Of a stretch of 64,000 bases of DNA, positions 9,481 to 18,440 are shown piece by piece. The DNA comes from Thermococcus stetteri (GTDB taxonomy: Archaea; Methanobacteriota_B; Thermococci; Thermococcales; Thermococcaceae): the NCBI RefSeq assembly GCF_017873335.1, contig NZ_JAGGKB010000001.1, forward strand, positions 620,001-684,000. Direction: 5' to 3'. The notes beneath the pieces were generated by a model, which made no database searches, was not told the origin of the DNA, and was given only the letters and a program-made list of their open reading frames with translations. The translations under genes were made by a program, and so were the position numbers. The first letter of the stretch is position 1. Every line of letters starts with the position of its first letter.

Positions 9481-9490
9481 ATTTATACTT
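9481..9490 (+). promoter_or_regulatory. TATA-like promoter element of the double-KaiC operon
   Basis: ATTTATACTT lies 31-40 bases before the ATG at 9521, a spacing that fits an archaeal TATA box with a short leader carrying the AAGGGGAG ribosome binding site. It also overlaps the 5' side of the divergent METTL5-like gene. Confidence 0.5.
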
Positions 9491-9520
9491 TTTGGCCTAA
9501 TATCCTCAAGGGGAGAACAT

Positions 9521-10867
9521 ATGGAGCTTATACCCACGGGGATATCAAGCCTTGATAAGGCTTTAAGCGGGGGTTTCTCACGGGGATCAACGATTCTCCT
9601 CTCTGGAAATCCTGGGAGCGGAAAGACCCATCTGGCGATACACGTTCTATACAACAACATGAAGAAGGGCTTAAAGGGAGTTTACGTCTCCTTCGCGGAG
9701 ACAAAGAAGCAGTTCTATAGAAACGCACTCCAGAGCGGGATTGATCTTCATAAGATGGAGGAAGCCGGCCTGTTCAAGTTCTACGACATGCTGACGGTTC
9801 CAAAGGAGGAGCTTGAGGGTATGATAGCTTTTCTGATCAGCGATATAGTTGAGTTCAGGCCGGATATAATAGTTTTTGACTCCATTACGGTTTTTGGCCA
9901 GATGTTCGGGGAGGCACACCTCCGCGCTTTTCTGCACTCGATAATCGGCCGCCTGGTAAATGCCTTGGACGCGCTGGCCATCCTCATAGATGAGATTCCC
10001 TACGGTGAGAAAAGAGTGGGCTTTGGGCTTGAGGAGTTCGTGGTGGATGGCGTGATAATATTGGAAATTGAAAGAACCGGTGAGGTCATCAGGAGGTATC
10101 TAACCGTACCCAAGATGCGCGGCAGGCCGCTCAAGCGCTCGGCCTACGAGTACGTCATAACTGAGAAGGGACTTGAGGTCCTCGCCATTCCCGAGCTTGA
10201 GTTCACAGAGCGGGAGGCCCTAAAGTCCAGGTTTGAGACGGGAATTCCCGGCCTGGACGGACTCCTTGGAGGAGGCATCTACGAGGGGAGCATAACTCTC
10301 ATAGCCGGCCCAACCGGATCCGGAAAGACGATACTGGCACTCAACCTCGCATCAAACCTCTCGGAATCCGGCAAAAAGGTTCTTTACATAGCCTACGAGG
10401 AGAGTGAAGCGGCGCTTAAGGGTACGCTGTCCAAGCTCGGCCTGAAAGATAACTTCAGGATAATCTCGATGGTTCCCGAGGGGCGGACTCCAGTCGAGTA
10501 CTACTCTCTTATAAGGGAACTAGTTGAAAGGGATGGCTTTGATGTCCTCGTGATAGATTCACTCTCAGCGATGGAGAGCCACATGGAAGAGAAGGAATTC
10601 TTAAAGGCCGTTCGTTACCTCCAGCTACTCACCAAGGAGAGAGGGGTGACCTTCATCCTCACATACATCACGGGGAGCACTTACAGGCTCGCTACAACGG
10701 GCTTCAGCACCCTCGTGGACAACCTGGTATTCCTGAGCTACAACGTCCCCGAGAAGGTCGGGGAATCCCTTGAGAGGTACATCCTTGTTCTCAAGGCCAG
10801 ACGCTCAAAGAACGACCCGACCCTTAGGAAGTTCTTGATAGGGGAAGGGGGGATAAGGATTGAGTGA
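9521..10867 (+). CDS. Tandem KaiC-domain (RecA-fold) ATPase
   Basis: 448 aa with two RecA/KaiC domains. The first runs from MELIPTGISSLDKALSGGF with Walker A GNPGSGKT and Walker B IVFDSIT. The second starts near TGIPGLDGLLGGGIYEGS with Walker A GPTGSGKT and Walker B VLVIDSLS. The ATG at 9521 has AGGGGAG just upstream; a longer in-frame start at 9401 sits inside the divergent methyltransferase gene. Archaeal KaiC-like proteins are ATPases/autokinases used in signalling or regulation rather than a cyanobacterial clock. Two small genes follow with overlaps, so this is an operon. Partner and output are unknown. Confidence 0.88.
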   Translation: MELIPTGISSLDKALSGGFSRGSTILLSGNPGSGKTHLAIHVLYNNMKKGLKGVYVSFAETKKQFYRNALQSGIDLHKMEEAGLFKFYDMLTVPKEELEGMIAFLISDIVEFRPDIIVFDSITVFGQMFGEAHLRAFLHSIIGRLVNALDALAILIDEIPYGEKRVGFGLEEFVVDGVIILEIERTGEVIRRYLTVPKMRGRPLKRSAYEYVITEKGLEVLAIPELEFTEREALKSRFETGIPGLDGLLGGGIYEGSITLIAGPTGSGKTILALNLASNLSESGKKVLYIAYEESEAALKGTLSKLGLKDNFRIISMVPEGRTPVEYYSLIRELVERDGFDVLVIDSLSAMESHMEEKEFLKAVRYLQLLTKERGVTFILTYITGSTYRLATTGFSTLVDNLVFLSYNVPEKVGESLERYILVLKARRSKNDPTLRKFLIGEGGIRIE

Positions 10868-11174
10868 GCTGAAGGCTGAGCTGAACAGGGCCCTGGTGGT
10901 TGCCACCGTTAAGGAGCTCCTCACCCAGCTTGGCCCCCACTTCCTGCCAACCGTCGAGGCTTACCTCAGGGCAAAATACAACTCCACGATTGACATAGCA
11001 GGTGAAGATCCCGCTTTGTTCTACCGAGCCATTGAAGAGCTCTTCGGTGAGTTCGGCGCGGCGATGTTCTTCTACAACCTCCTGATGGAACTGCACCTCA
11101 AGCCGGATAGGAGGAACAAGGAAACTGTCATAGCCCTCCTGAAAAAGTTCGCGGGTATGGGGGATGGCGAGTGA
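10860..11174 (+). CDS. Small KaiC-associated protein (NitrOD5-like?)
   Basis: 104 aa, helical. The TTG start at 10860 overlaps the end of the KaiC gene and is preceded by a strong GGGGAAGGGGGA site; no ATG or GTG fits better. The central segment LGPHFLPTVEAYLRAKYN ... LFYRAIEELFGEFGA looks like the small output domains (NitrOD5-type) found with archaeal signalling proteins, but this is from memory and weak. Overlap with both neighbours indicates translational coupling with the double KaiC. Likely a partner or output subunit; no catalytic residues seen. Confidence 0.7.
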   Translation: MSELKAELNRALVVATVKELLTQLGPHFLPTVEAYLRAKYNSTIDIAGEDPALFYRAIEELFGEFGAAMFFYNLLMELHLKPDRRNKETVIALLKKFAGMGDGE

Positions 11175-11418
11175 GCTCATTAGGGTCCTTAAGGAGAAGT
11201 ACTCATTCCTCTCCGTGGTGCTGGAGACCATAGAGCGCGCCATTGGTGCCATAGAAGAGGGCAAAGACCCCGAGGAAGTTTACTACACCCTCATCACCTT
11301 TCTCGGCGAGTTCCCGACGAAGGCAATGCTCCAGAAGCTGGCGGACGAGAAGGGCCTCGGAATAAAAGTCAAAGACAAGGAGAGCGCCGTTGAAGTGATA
11401 AAGCGTCTCGGCGGCTGA
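11164..11418 (+). CDS. Small helical protein, third gene of KaiC operon
   Basis: 84 aa. The ATG at 11164 lies within the end of the preceding gene (11-bp overlap). The protein is helical and charged (EKYSFLSVVLETIERAIGAI, PTKAMLQKLADEKGLGIKV). No family recognised. Its 3' end overlaps about 50 bases of the convergent broken HEAT gene. Coupled translation suggests it works with the KaiC ATPase and the 104-aa protein. Confidence 0.65.
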   Translation: MASELIRVLKEKYSFLSVVLETIERAIGAIEEGKDPEEVYYTLITFLGEFPTKAMLQKLADEKGLGIKVKDKESAVEVIKRLGG

Positions 11419-13189
11419 AGAGGGCCTTTAACTTCAGCGCCATTTCGTCGAGGATCCTGATTGTCAGCTTCTGAACTTCGGGTGGGGCGGTCTCCTTGAG
11501 CCTTTCGAGCAGGGGCACGTAGTTCCTGAGGATTTCCGCTTTTTCGGGCGGGATGGATGTTATAACCGCTTCCAGGGTCATCAAGGCGTCAAAGCTTGTC
11601 TCTTCCTCCTGGATGAACTCGTCCAGTCTGGAGAGGACGATTTCAGCCGTTTTCTCATCCCAAGTTTTGAGAAAGTAGTAGCTGAAGAACTCGAGTGAAG
11701 GAACCGCCTTATCCTCACCATCCGAGAGATACCACTCGAGGAATCTTCCAACAATCTCATCGCCGTAAGGTGCCTTTGATGCCAGGGTGGCGAGGGTTTT
11801 GGCGGCCCTGCGGCGCATCCACCTGTTTTTGGAGGAGGATATTTTCATGAGGGGTTCCACCGCCGGCTCCAGAATTAAAGCTTTGGTTGAGTCGAGTCTC
11901 TCAGCCAACTTTGAGAGCGCCCAGAGGGCGTCCATCTTATCGAACTTGTCTCCCTCTTCAAGCTTTCTCTCCAGCTCGAAGATAACCTCAGGTTTTTTCA
12001 GCGCCAGCTCCGTAAGTTCGGAAGTTTTTCCAGAGGCAATAACCTTTTCAAGCTCACGCCTTGTCTCTTCATTGGACAGTTTGGGATACGATTCCAGATT
12101 CCTCACACTTTCGGCCAGCTTTTCCCGGTCAACCTTCCCTCCCCTAAACCGGGATATGTGGGGGATGTCCAGGGCCTTCTGGGCTTTGGCCTCAGGGGGC
12201 GGGACTGGATACTTCGGTCAGGGGAGGATCCTTTCGTTTATCTTCAGCCTCTCCTTCTCCATTCGTTCCAGTTCCTGCACCAGCCAGTTGAGGACGTAGG
12301 TGTCTCCCACCGCTAGAGCAAGGTCAATTGCCTCATAAAAGCTCTCGTTTATTAGGAGCTCATGAATTTTCTGTTTTGCATCTTCCGGCCGGTTTTTGTA
12401 GAACCTGTATATGGCATCCTCAAGCTTCTCAACCACAAGCCGTGCTTTGTCGCTCAGCCCAAGTTTTTCGTTTAATGCGAGGTTCTTCACAAGGGTCAGG
12501 ACGCGGGCAACGTCGTCAATGAGTTCCTCTTGAAGGGGATATTGCGCTATTTCGAGAAGCAGATCCAGTGCAAAGTCCGTTAGAATTACATCCTCTCCGG
12601 TCAGCATGTCAGCGACCTCAGAAAAGATAGTCTTCAAAAGCGAGGGGTCTCCAGTATACGCTCTGGTGTTAAGAAGAAGCCTTAGGCCCATGGCCCTAAG
12701 CCGAAGATTACCAGAATGGAGGAGACGGGATATAATATCGTAGATCCTCGGATCCGACAGGGTAATCCTGACGTTTTCCAGGATTGACATGACTTCAAGG
12801 AGGACGACTTCATTCTTCGATGCCGCCATGATGTTCTTGAGGGCGTAGCCGAGCTTTACGAACGTCCAAGAATCCAGGGGATGTCCCTGAGCAGAGTTTT
12901 CAGGGTTCTCACGGCATAGATCAGAATCTCATCGTCTCCTTCCTCAATAATATCCAGAAGGTCATCGAGCAGGGTTTTAAGGCAGGGTTTTAAGGAGCTT
13001 AAGTCGCTTTATGTCAGGCATTGCCTTCAAGGCTTCCTCCAGAGCCACAAGGGCAGCCTTTTTCAGTTCTTTATCCCTACCTCGGAGAATGTTCAAAAGG
13101 GCTCCCAATGCATCATCCCTACTTTGGACTAACTCCGCAGCCTTTTTGACCCTCCAGGATGCCAGGTACTCCTTAAGAAGTTCTGACAC
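11369..13189 (-). pseudogene. Broken HEAT-repeat gene (three fragments)
   Basis: Reads as one ~600-residue helical-repeat gene with three lesions. The N-terminal piece (GTG 13189, MSELLKEYLASWRVKK) matches the start of the intact paralog at 7856-8785. A perfect 13-bp tandem duplication (12969-12994) ends it at a TAA. Removing one copy restores LLKTLLDDLLDIIEEGDDEI. A second frame change follows at the G4 run 12877-12880 (C4 on the coding strand; a fifth C gives RDIPLDSWTFVKLGYALKN). The middle piece (to 12218) matches the paralog's C-terminal half. An in-frame TGA at 12218-12220 then separates a final, well-coding piece with no credible start before the GTG at 12106. +13 and -1 nearly restore the frame overall. 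Confidence 0.75.
12969..12994. repeat. Perfect 13-bp tandem duplication
   Basis: GCAGGGTTTTAAG occurs twice with no gap (12969-12981 and 12982-12994). It lies inside the HEAT-repeat gene and creates a premature TAA on the minus strand. Removing one unit gives an uninterrupted frame across the junction. Confidence 0.95.
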
Positions 13190-13303
13190 TCCCCCATATC
13201 CATACTAATTCGAAGTTAAACCTTATATGCTTTTCGTCGTTCCAACATGTTATAAAATAGCAGAAAAGATGGAGACAGATTTAACATGAGCCGACCCAAT
13301 AAC

Positions 13304-14329
13304 TCACACCCGGAGGCTTATGCCGATGGGCTCGTCTCCCTTCCTCTCAGCACCGAGTATCTCGTCGAACTCGTAGTCTTCCCTCAGCCCGAGGAGGATC
13401 TCAACTTCCCTTGGAGTCAGCACGGGCTTTCTCCAGTTCTCGTAGTCGTCTATCGGAACTCTCGGACAGGCAACGACGACGTAAGCGTCGAAGTCAAAGC
13501 CTTCTAAGGCTTGGTAGCTTATGTAGTTCATGGCCAACAGCTTTGCGTACTTCCCGCGTTCTCGGAGGAGTTTAACTATCCTCCTCGCCTCCGCAAGCCT
13601 CAGCTGGCCCTTCTTCGTGCTCGTTATCACTCCAAACCTCTGGGCATCCATCGCCTTAGCTATCTGGGCCCACCTCCTCCTCACCAGCCTCTCAGCTTCC
13701 CTATCCATCCAGATGGCGTCTCCTGAGTAAGGATTGACAGCAAGGGTGGGCTTCTTGACCGCCACGGCGACGCCAATCGGGTGGAAGTAGCCCGCACCGA
13801 TGAAGAGCACCCCATCCGCGTCCACCTTTGCCGCGCTGAAGTTGCACCCGAGAACCTGCCCCGGCCAGCTCACTCTCGAGTCGCCCTTCCCGATCACGAC
13901 CTCAAAGCCCTCCCTCTCCAAAAACTCTCTGGCCCGTTCAAGCTGGTGGATGTGCTGGGCCGTCGTGACGAGTGCTATCCTCTTCCCAAGCTTTCTGATT
14001 TCTCCGAGGGTTTTCTCCAGGGCAGGAAGGACGTCCACCCTGGCAAAGGCAGGCACGAAAATCGTCGGAACCTCGAGGTGGAGCTGCATGTAAGAGTGTC
14101 CGAGATGAATGAGGGCGTCGCAGCCAAGCCTCTTTGCCTCGCTGTCGGCGGGATCGCAGGCGCCGTAGTTGATGTCACCGCTTATTATCGCCTCAATCCC
14201 GTTCTCCTCAAGGAAGTCCGCAAGCTCTTGGGCCTCCCTCTTGAGGCCCTCGGGGGTCTGGATGAGAACCCTGTGAGCGTTAAGCCCGCGGAGCTTTTCG
14301 AGTATCTCACCGAAAGGAATCTCGTGCAT
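13304..14329 (-). CDS. dph2: Diphthamide biosynthesis enzyme Dph2
   Basis: 341 aa homodimeric [4Fe-4S] enzyme that cleaves SAM to transfer a 3-amino-3-carboxypropyl group to the His of elongation factor 2, the first step of diphthamide synthesis. The three cluster cysteines are visible in GDINYGACDPAD, QVLGCNFSAAKVD and VVACPRVPIDDY. Three Rossmann-like domains, as in P. horikoshii Dph2. The ATG at 14329 sits five bases after GGTGAG; the GTG nine bases earlier (14338) overlaps that site. Monocistronic. Downstream is the broken HEAT gene. Confidence 0.93.
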   Translation of the reverse strand: MHEIPFGEILEKLRGLNAHRVLIQTPEGLKREAQELADFLEENGIEAIISGDINYGACDPADSEAKRLGCDALIHLGHSYMQLHLEVPTIFVPAFARVDVLPALEKTLGEIRKLGKRIALVTTAQHIHQLERAREFLEREGFEVVIGKGDSRVSWPGQVLGCNFSAAKVDADGVLFIGAGYFHPIGVAVAVKKPTLAVNPYSGDAIWMDREAERLVRRRWAQIAKAMDAQRFGVITSTKKGQLRLAEARRIVKLLRERGKYAKLLAMNYISYQALEGFDFDAYVVVACPRVPIDDYENWRKPVLTPREVEILLGLREDYEFDEILGAERKGDEPIGISLRV

Positions 14330-14538
14330 TGGACTCACCGGTTAAAGTTCGATGGAGCATTTAAATTTCCACCGCCCTTTTGGCTTGAGGACTTCTTTTA
14401 GGACACTCATCCCACTGGTTGAACTTTGCCACAGGATAAGCAAAACTCAGGATACGGCCTCCAAAAACTACCATTAGGAGAGAAACCTTATTAACCCATC
14501 ACAACCTTTCTTATTCTGCCCAACCAGGAGGTGATAAA

Positions 14539-15153
14539 ATGAGAAAGCTTGGAATAATAGCCATGGTGCTCCTCCTTCTGGGGGCAACCATTCCAAGCGC
14601 CAGCGCCGGGAACCTTATGAACTACATCTGGGACACCAGAACCTACCAGCACCCGTACCCGACCGACATCAGACCGGGCGACCTCGTTTACGGCCACAGT
14701 CCGGATCTCTTCAACGCCATAATCCCAGGCTACTGGATACACGTTGCCATAGTCGCCTGGTACAACGACACCATTGACGACTGGATGGTTATAGAGGCCA
14801 AAATAGGAAAGGGCATCATCATCAGCCCGCTCAGGGAGTTCCTCAGCAGGTACGATGTCGTCGCCCTCCAGCGCGTTAAGACGACCGACGAGGTCAGACA
14901 GAAGGCAGTTGAGTTCGCCTACCAGCAGCTCGGCAAGCCCTACAACTACGACTACTTCAGCAAACCCAAGGTCTACTCCGACAAGTACTACTGCTCCCAG
15001 CTCGTTTGGGCCGCTTACATGGTCGCCAGCAACTACCAGATAAACCTCGACGAGAACGACGGCGGATGGAGCTGGAAGTACTTCTACGCTGTTGCTCCCC
15101 AGGAAGTCTACGACGACCCGATGACCTACACCATCTACTACGACAAGGCCTGA
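14539..15153 (+). CDS. Secreted YiiX-like (NlpC/P60-superfamily) cysteine hydrolase
   Basis: 204 aa. The signal peptide MRKLGIIAMVLLLLGATIPS ends at SASA before residue ~24. The body has the permuted papain-like amidase pattern: IRPGDLVYGH, a catalytic-type His in GYWIHVAIVAW, and the Cys in DKYYCSQLVWAAY. A strong GGAGGTGATAA site precedes the ATG. Family members hydrolyse amide or ester bonds; the substrate outside an archaeal cell is unknown (possibly S-layer glycopeptide or environmental lipopeptide). Monocistronic. Confidence 0.82.
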   Translation: MRKLGIIAMVLLLLGATIPSASAGNLMNYIWDTRTYQHPYPTDIRPGDLVYGHSPDLFNAIIPGYWIHVAIVAWYNDTIDDWMVIEAKIGKGIIISPLREFLSRYDVVALQRVKTTDEVRQKAVEFAYQQLGKPYNYDYFSKPKVYSDKYYCSQLVWAAYMVASNYQINLDENDGGWSWKYFYAVAPQEVYDDPMTYTIYYDKA

Positions 15154-15245
15154 TCCCTTCTTTTCTTCTTCCATCCGACTGCATAAAGCTTTTATATTTC
15201 CGCGTCCAACAATACCTCGAAGTCCGATGCATCGAGGTGGTAGGT

Positions 15246-15584
15246 ATGGAAACCGTTGAGGGTGTTATGGTTGTAACGACTGAAACGATTCCCGGCTACC
15301 GCATCGTCGAGGTCAAGGGCATAGCGAGGGGCGGCATAGTCAAGGCCACCCACCTCGGGAGGGACATAATGGCCCTTCTCAGAAACATCAAGGGCGGTGA
15401 GGTGAAGGAGTACACCCAGATGATGGCGGAGGCGAGGGAAGAGGCCCTAAGAAGGATGGCTCTCCATGCCAAAGAGCTCGGCGCCAATGCTGTCGTTAAC
15501 GTCCGCTTCGCCACTGCAAACGTTGGTTCGAGCGTGGCCGAGGTCTACGCCTACGGAACCGCGGTGGTAGTTGAGGAGGAGTGA
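15246..15584 (+). CDS. UPF0145/YbjQ-family protein (DUF74)
   Basis: 112 aa. The ATG at 15246 follows GAGGTGGTAGGT. The family signature is clear: MVVTTETIPGYRIVEVKG near the start, GGEVKEYTQMMAEAREEALR in the middle, LGANAVVNVRFAT and a final YGTAVVVE strand. Members form small homopentameric rings of unknown biochemical function. The stop is two bases from the next ATG, so it is cotranscribed with the YhfC-like membrane protein and the PadR/SdpI-like genes. Confidence 0.88.
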   Translation: METVEGVMVVTTETIPGYRIVEVKGIARGGIVKATHLGRDIMALLRNIKGGEVKEYTQMMAEAREEALRRMALHAKELGANAVVNVRFATANVGSSVAEVYAYGTAVVVEEE

Positions 15585-15586
15585 AC

Positions 15587-16309
15587 ATGTACCTACCGCC
15601 GTTCCCTCTCTTCGGCGGGCTTCTGGCGTGGGCAACTGTCTACTTCCTCGGCTTCAAAAAGCAGAAGTGGGCCGAGCTGATACTCGGTGCGGTAGCGTTC
15701 ATACTGGCGATGGTCGTCCAGAACCCGATTCAGCAGCTCCCTCTCCTCGGAATCGGCATAAGGAGCAACGCAGACGTTATTGCCAGAGGAACGGCCTTCA
15801 CTCTCGGAGTTGCCCTCTGGGTTGGCTTTGTAGCGGGCTTCGTTCAGGAGGGTGTTAAGTACTTCCTCGTCAAGGACAAGAGCACCAAGGCGGCTCTATT
15901 CATCGGCCTCGGCTTCGGCCTAACGGAGGTTCTCTTTATAGTGATCGTACCAATCATTACGGTCGTGGCCACGGGAGGAAAGCTCGACGTCCCGGTTCTT
16001 CAGGCGCTTCTCTCGATGATAGAGCGCTACTTCGCGGTCCTCTTCCACGTCGGAACTGCCGTTTACCTCGCCTACGCCTCTAGAAACGGCTTTGGCGGGA
16101 AGGGGCTTCTCTCGATGGCAGTCCTGCACGGCTTCGTTGACACGCTCGCGGCCTATGGTCAGCTCCTCTTCATAGAGAACAAGATATTAGCAATGAAGTT
16201 CACCCTCGGCCTGGAGGTCCTCTTTGCAATCATCACGATAGCTCTGCTCGTCTACACACTGCCACTCGCCAGGGTTGAGGAACCTGAGGAAGAGAAGGTA
16301 ATGTGGTGA
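15587..16309 (+). CDS. YhfC-family intramembrane metalloprotease-like protein
   Basis: 240 aa with about seven membrane spans. Conserved charged/His motifs in the membrane (FVQEGVKYF, SMIERYFAVLFHVGTAVYLAY, AVLHGFVDTLAAYGQ) match the YhfC family, which belongs to the CPBP/CAAX-type intramembrane protease clan. The ATG at 15587 has GGAGGAG upstream; a GTG two codons earlier is possible. It may process membrane peptides. Its position before a PadR regulator and SdpI-like genes recalls peptide-immunity operons, but that is inference. Confidence 0.78.
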   Translation: MYLPPFPLFGGLLAWATVYFLGFKKQKWAELILGAVAFILAMVVQNPIQQLPLLGIGIRSNADVIARGTAFTLGVALWVGFVAGFVQEGVKYFLVKDKSTKAALFIGLGFGLTEVLFIVIVPIITVVATGGKLDVPVLQALLSMIERYFAVLFHVGTAVYLAYASRNGFGGKGLLSMAVLHGFVDTLAAYGQLLFIENKILAMKFTLGLEVLFAIITIALLVYTLPLARVEEPEEEKVMW

Positions 16310-16315
16310 AGTGCG

Positions 16316-16669
16316 TTGCTAGGAAAGAGCGAGGAAAAGGCCCTCAAGAAGCTCAGAAAGGAGCTACGCTCCGGTCTCTACTCCTTTTTAGTTCTCTCCA
16401 TCTTAGATAGGGAGGGTGAGCTCCACGGCTACGCGATAAGGAAGAGGCTTGAGGAGCTGAGCGGCGGAAAGTTAGTACCAAGTGAGGGGGCTCTGTACGA
16501 CATCCTCAAGAGCCTCAAGAAGCTCGGCCTTCTCGAGGATTCATGGGCAGAAGCGGGCGGAAGGCCGAGGAAGTACTACTCGATCACAGAGATTGGGAGA
16601 AGAGTCCTCGAAAGGCTCAGAGAAGAGGTTAGGGTTATCGAATCAGTCCTTGAAAAGCTGGAGGTGTGA
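16316..16669 (+). CDS. PadR-family transcriptional regulator
   Basis: 117 aa winged-helix repressor. The PadR pattern is plain: LRKELRSGLYSFLVLSILDR, HGYAIRKRLEELSGG, VPSEGALYDILKSLKKLGLL, GGRPRKYYSITEIGRRVL. Start is a TTG at 16316, five bases after GGTGAA; the GTG at 16311 is out of frame. Sits in an operon just upstream of the membrane proteins it probably controls. Confidence 0.88.
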   Translation: MLGKSEEKALKKLRKELRSGLYSFLVLSILDREGELHGYAIRKRLEELSGGKLVPSEGALYDILKSLKKLGLLEDSWAEAGGRPRKYYSITEIGRRVLERLREEVRVIESVLEKLEV

Positions 16670-16671
16670 GA

Positions 16672-17466
16672 ATGGGAGAACTGGTCTTTGAAATCCTGAT
16701 ATCCGTCGTTCTGTTCCTCTCGGGCCTGCTGACTTTCGCCTTCAGGAACAAGAGGAACTACTTCATCGGCTTCAGGATCGGCTACACCTACATGTCGGAC
16801 AGGGCCTGGAGAGAGACCAACACCTTCGCCGGGCTCTTCATAATGGTCTTCTCAGTTCTACTGCTCGGGCTTGCGCTTGCAGGCATTGGGATTCTCGCCT
16901 TCATACTAATAATGCTCGCTGGGGTCGTCTTCCTCGCGGTGGCAGGCTTCAGAATAGCCAAGAGGGCCTACGAAGAGGAGGAGCTCTCAACGGAAGCTCC
17001 TGAAAAACCTGTCGAGAAGATAGAAATCAAGGTCAAGCCCTACCTCATTGCTCAGATACTCGGGCTGGCCGCTTACCTCGTCCTCGCGGCCCTTCTCTGG
17101 AATAAACTCCCTGAGAGGGTTGCGATCCATTTCAGCGCTTCCGGAGAGCCGGACAGCTTCGCCACAAAGACCATAGGTGTCATCATGTTCCCGCTGGTGG
17201 CCTACCCGCTTTTCCCTGTGATGACTTACTTCCTCAAAGAGCCTGCCTTCGCACCGCTCCTCAGGTTCAGCGAAAAGGGGTGGAAGGCCTTCGCGGAACT
17301 CACGACGGTCATGGCCCTCTGGCTGGTGCTCATTGATTCCATAGTGCTACTCTACAACGTCAGCTACATCCCATCGAGCTGGATAGGCTACTCGGTCTGG
17401 GCGTTCCTGGCGGTTATATTCGGGATGATTTTCAGGCTTCTGTGGGTGAGGGGGGAGGGGACTTGA
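16672..17466 (+). CDS. SdpI/DUF1648-like membrane protein
   Basis: 264 aa with six or seven spans. The N-terminal third is SdpI-like (RNKRNYFIGFRIGYTYMSDRAWRETN). The DUF1648 signature follows (WNKLPERVAIHFSASGEPDSF). In Bacillus SdpI is an immunity protein and signal transducer. Here a PadR regulator precedes it, which is the usual archaeal arrangement. The ATG at 16672 lies behind GGAGGTG; a GTG two codons earlier is less likely. Stop overlaps the TTG of the next gene. Confidence 0.8.
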   Translation: MGELVFEILISVVLFLSGLLTFAFRNKRNYFIGFRIGYTYMSDRAWRETNTFAGLFIMVFSVLLLGLALAGIGILAFILIMLAGVVFLAVAGFRIAKRAYEEEELSTEAPEKPVEKIEIKVKPYLIAQILGLAAYLVLAALLWNKLPERVAIHFSASGEPDSFATKTIGVIMFPLVAYPLFPVMTYFLKEPAFAPLLRFSEKGWKAFAELTTVMALWLVLIDSIVLLYNVSYIPSSWIGYSVWAFLAVIFGMIFRLLWVRGEGT

Positions 17467-18050
17467 ACCCGTATTTCATTCTCAGGGTCCTCTATGGCGT
17501 TTTCCTTGGAGTGCTTTTTATGGTATCCGCGTTGTTCCTGCCGCTTTACAGCATGTTCGTTCTCCTCATAGGGGGAGTCGGTGTTTTGCTGGTCATTGGC
17601 TACGTCGTGGCCAGGCGCGAGTACGAGCTGGAGGACATCAGTGATGAAGCACCAGAGAAGCCGGGGAAAAGCATAGAGCCGCCCAGGCTGGGAAAATACT
17701 TAGCTACACAGCTGGTCTTCGCTTTTCTCCTCTTGCTCATGTCCCCAGAGCTCCCAAGGGACGTGACCGTCGTCCTCGGGTCAGTGATGGCCCTCTTCAT
17801 CGCCCTAACGCTCCTCGCATCCCGGCCGCTCGTCTTCCAGCTCGCCCCCAAGTTTTCAGGGATAATGGCGCGGGGCCTTGCAAAAGCCCTCACGCTGGTC
17901 TCTGCGTTCATCACCTTCGAAGCCTTTCTGGTGTGGAGGGGATTTGAGGGCGACCTACTCGGGATACTGCTGATCCCCATTGCTCTGCTGGTGATTTTCT
18001 ACGCGGCCTACGTCATGCTGACCTCTGCCTACGGGGAGGGCTACTACTAG
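17463..18050 (+). CDS. Hypothetical membrane protein, last gene of PadR/SdpI-like operon
   Basis: 195 aa with about six membrane spans in two groups. They are separated by a short charged segment (REYELEDISDEAPEKPGK) that is very like REYELxxISxEAPEKP-type linkers in its upstream neighbour (YEEEELSTEAPEKPVEK). The two are probably diverged relatives. TTG start at 17463 overlapping the upstream TGA, with GGGGGAGGGG just before. No function recognised. Confidence 0.75.
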   Translation: MNPYFILRVLYGVFLGVLFMVSALFLPLYSMFVLLIGGVGVLLVIGYVVARREYELEDISDEAPEKPGKSIEPPRLGKYLATQLVFAFLLLLMSPELPRDVTVVLGSVMALFIALTLLASRPLVFQLAPKFSGIMARGLAKALTLVSAFITFEAFLVWRGFEGDLLGILLIPIALLVIFYAAYVMLTSAYGEGYY

Positions 18051-18439
18051 CTCTCAATCGACCTTATCAGCCTCTCCTTTTCTGGCTTTTTGATTATCCC
18101 AACCTCCACGGCGTGCTGGAGGATGTAGTCGGGAACGTCGTCACCAAAGAAAGCTCTAATCCCCTTTCCCGACAGGTAGAAAGCATAAACCCTCACCCGC
18201 TTTCCGAGGACCTCTCCGGAGAAGACGGCGAAGCCCTTCTCGGCGTTGACCCTCACGACCTCCCACGAGAAGGTCTCGGCTATTGAGAAGAAGGCCTCGA
18301 AGAGCTTTACCCTGGCGTCTTTCAAGGCCTTATTTACAGCCTGCCTTGAGATTCCGAGGGCCTCAGCTATCTCAACTTCTCGCATGCCCCTAGCTCTCAA
18401 GAGCCAGATCCTCTCCATTCCTTCAGGGAGCTTGAGCAT
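18047..18439 (-). CDS. Tfx-like HTH DNA-binding protein
   Basis: 130 aa. The N-terminal HTH (IWLLRARGMREVEIAEALGISRQAVNKAL) is of the sigma-70 region 4/LuxR type found in Tfx proteins. The C-terminal half (FSGEVLGKRVRVYAFYLSGK) is a small sensor-like domain. I place the start at ATG 18439: it follows GGTGTCTGAG and lies one base after the corrected stop of the upstream membrane gene. Longer starts at 18454 and 18499 fall inside that gene. Probable regulator of, and cotranscribed with, the upstream gene. Confidence 0.72.
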   Translation of the reverse strand: MLKLPEGMERIWLLRARGMREVEIAEALGISRQAVNKALKDARVKLFEAFFSIAETFSWEVVRVNAEKGFAVFSGEVLGKRVRVYAFYLSGKGIRAFFGDDVPDYILQHAVEVGIIKKPEKERLIRSIES

Positions 18440-18440
18440 C

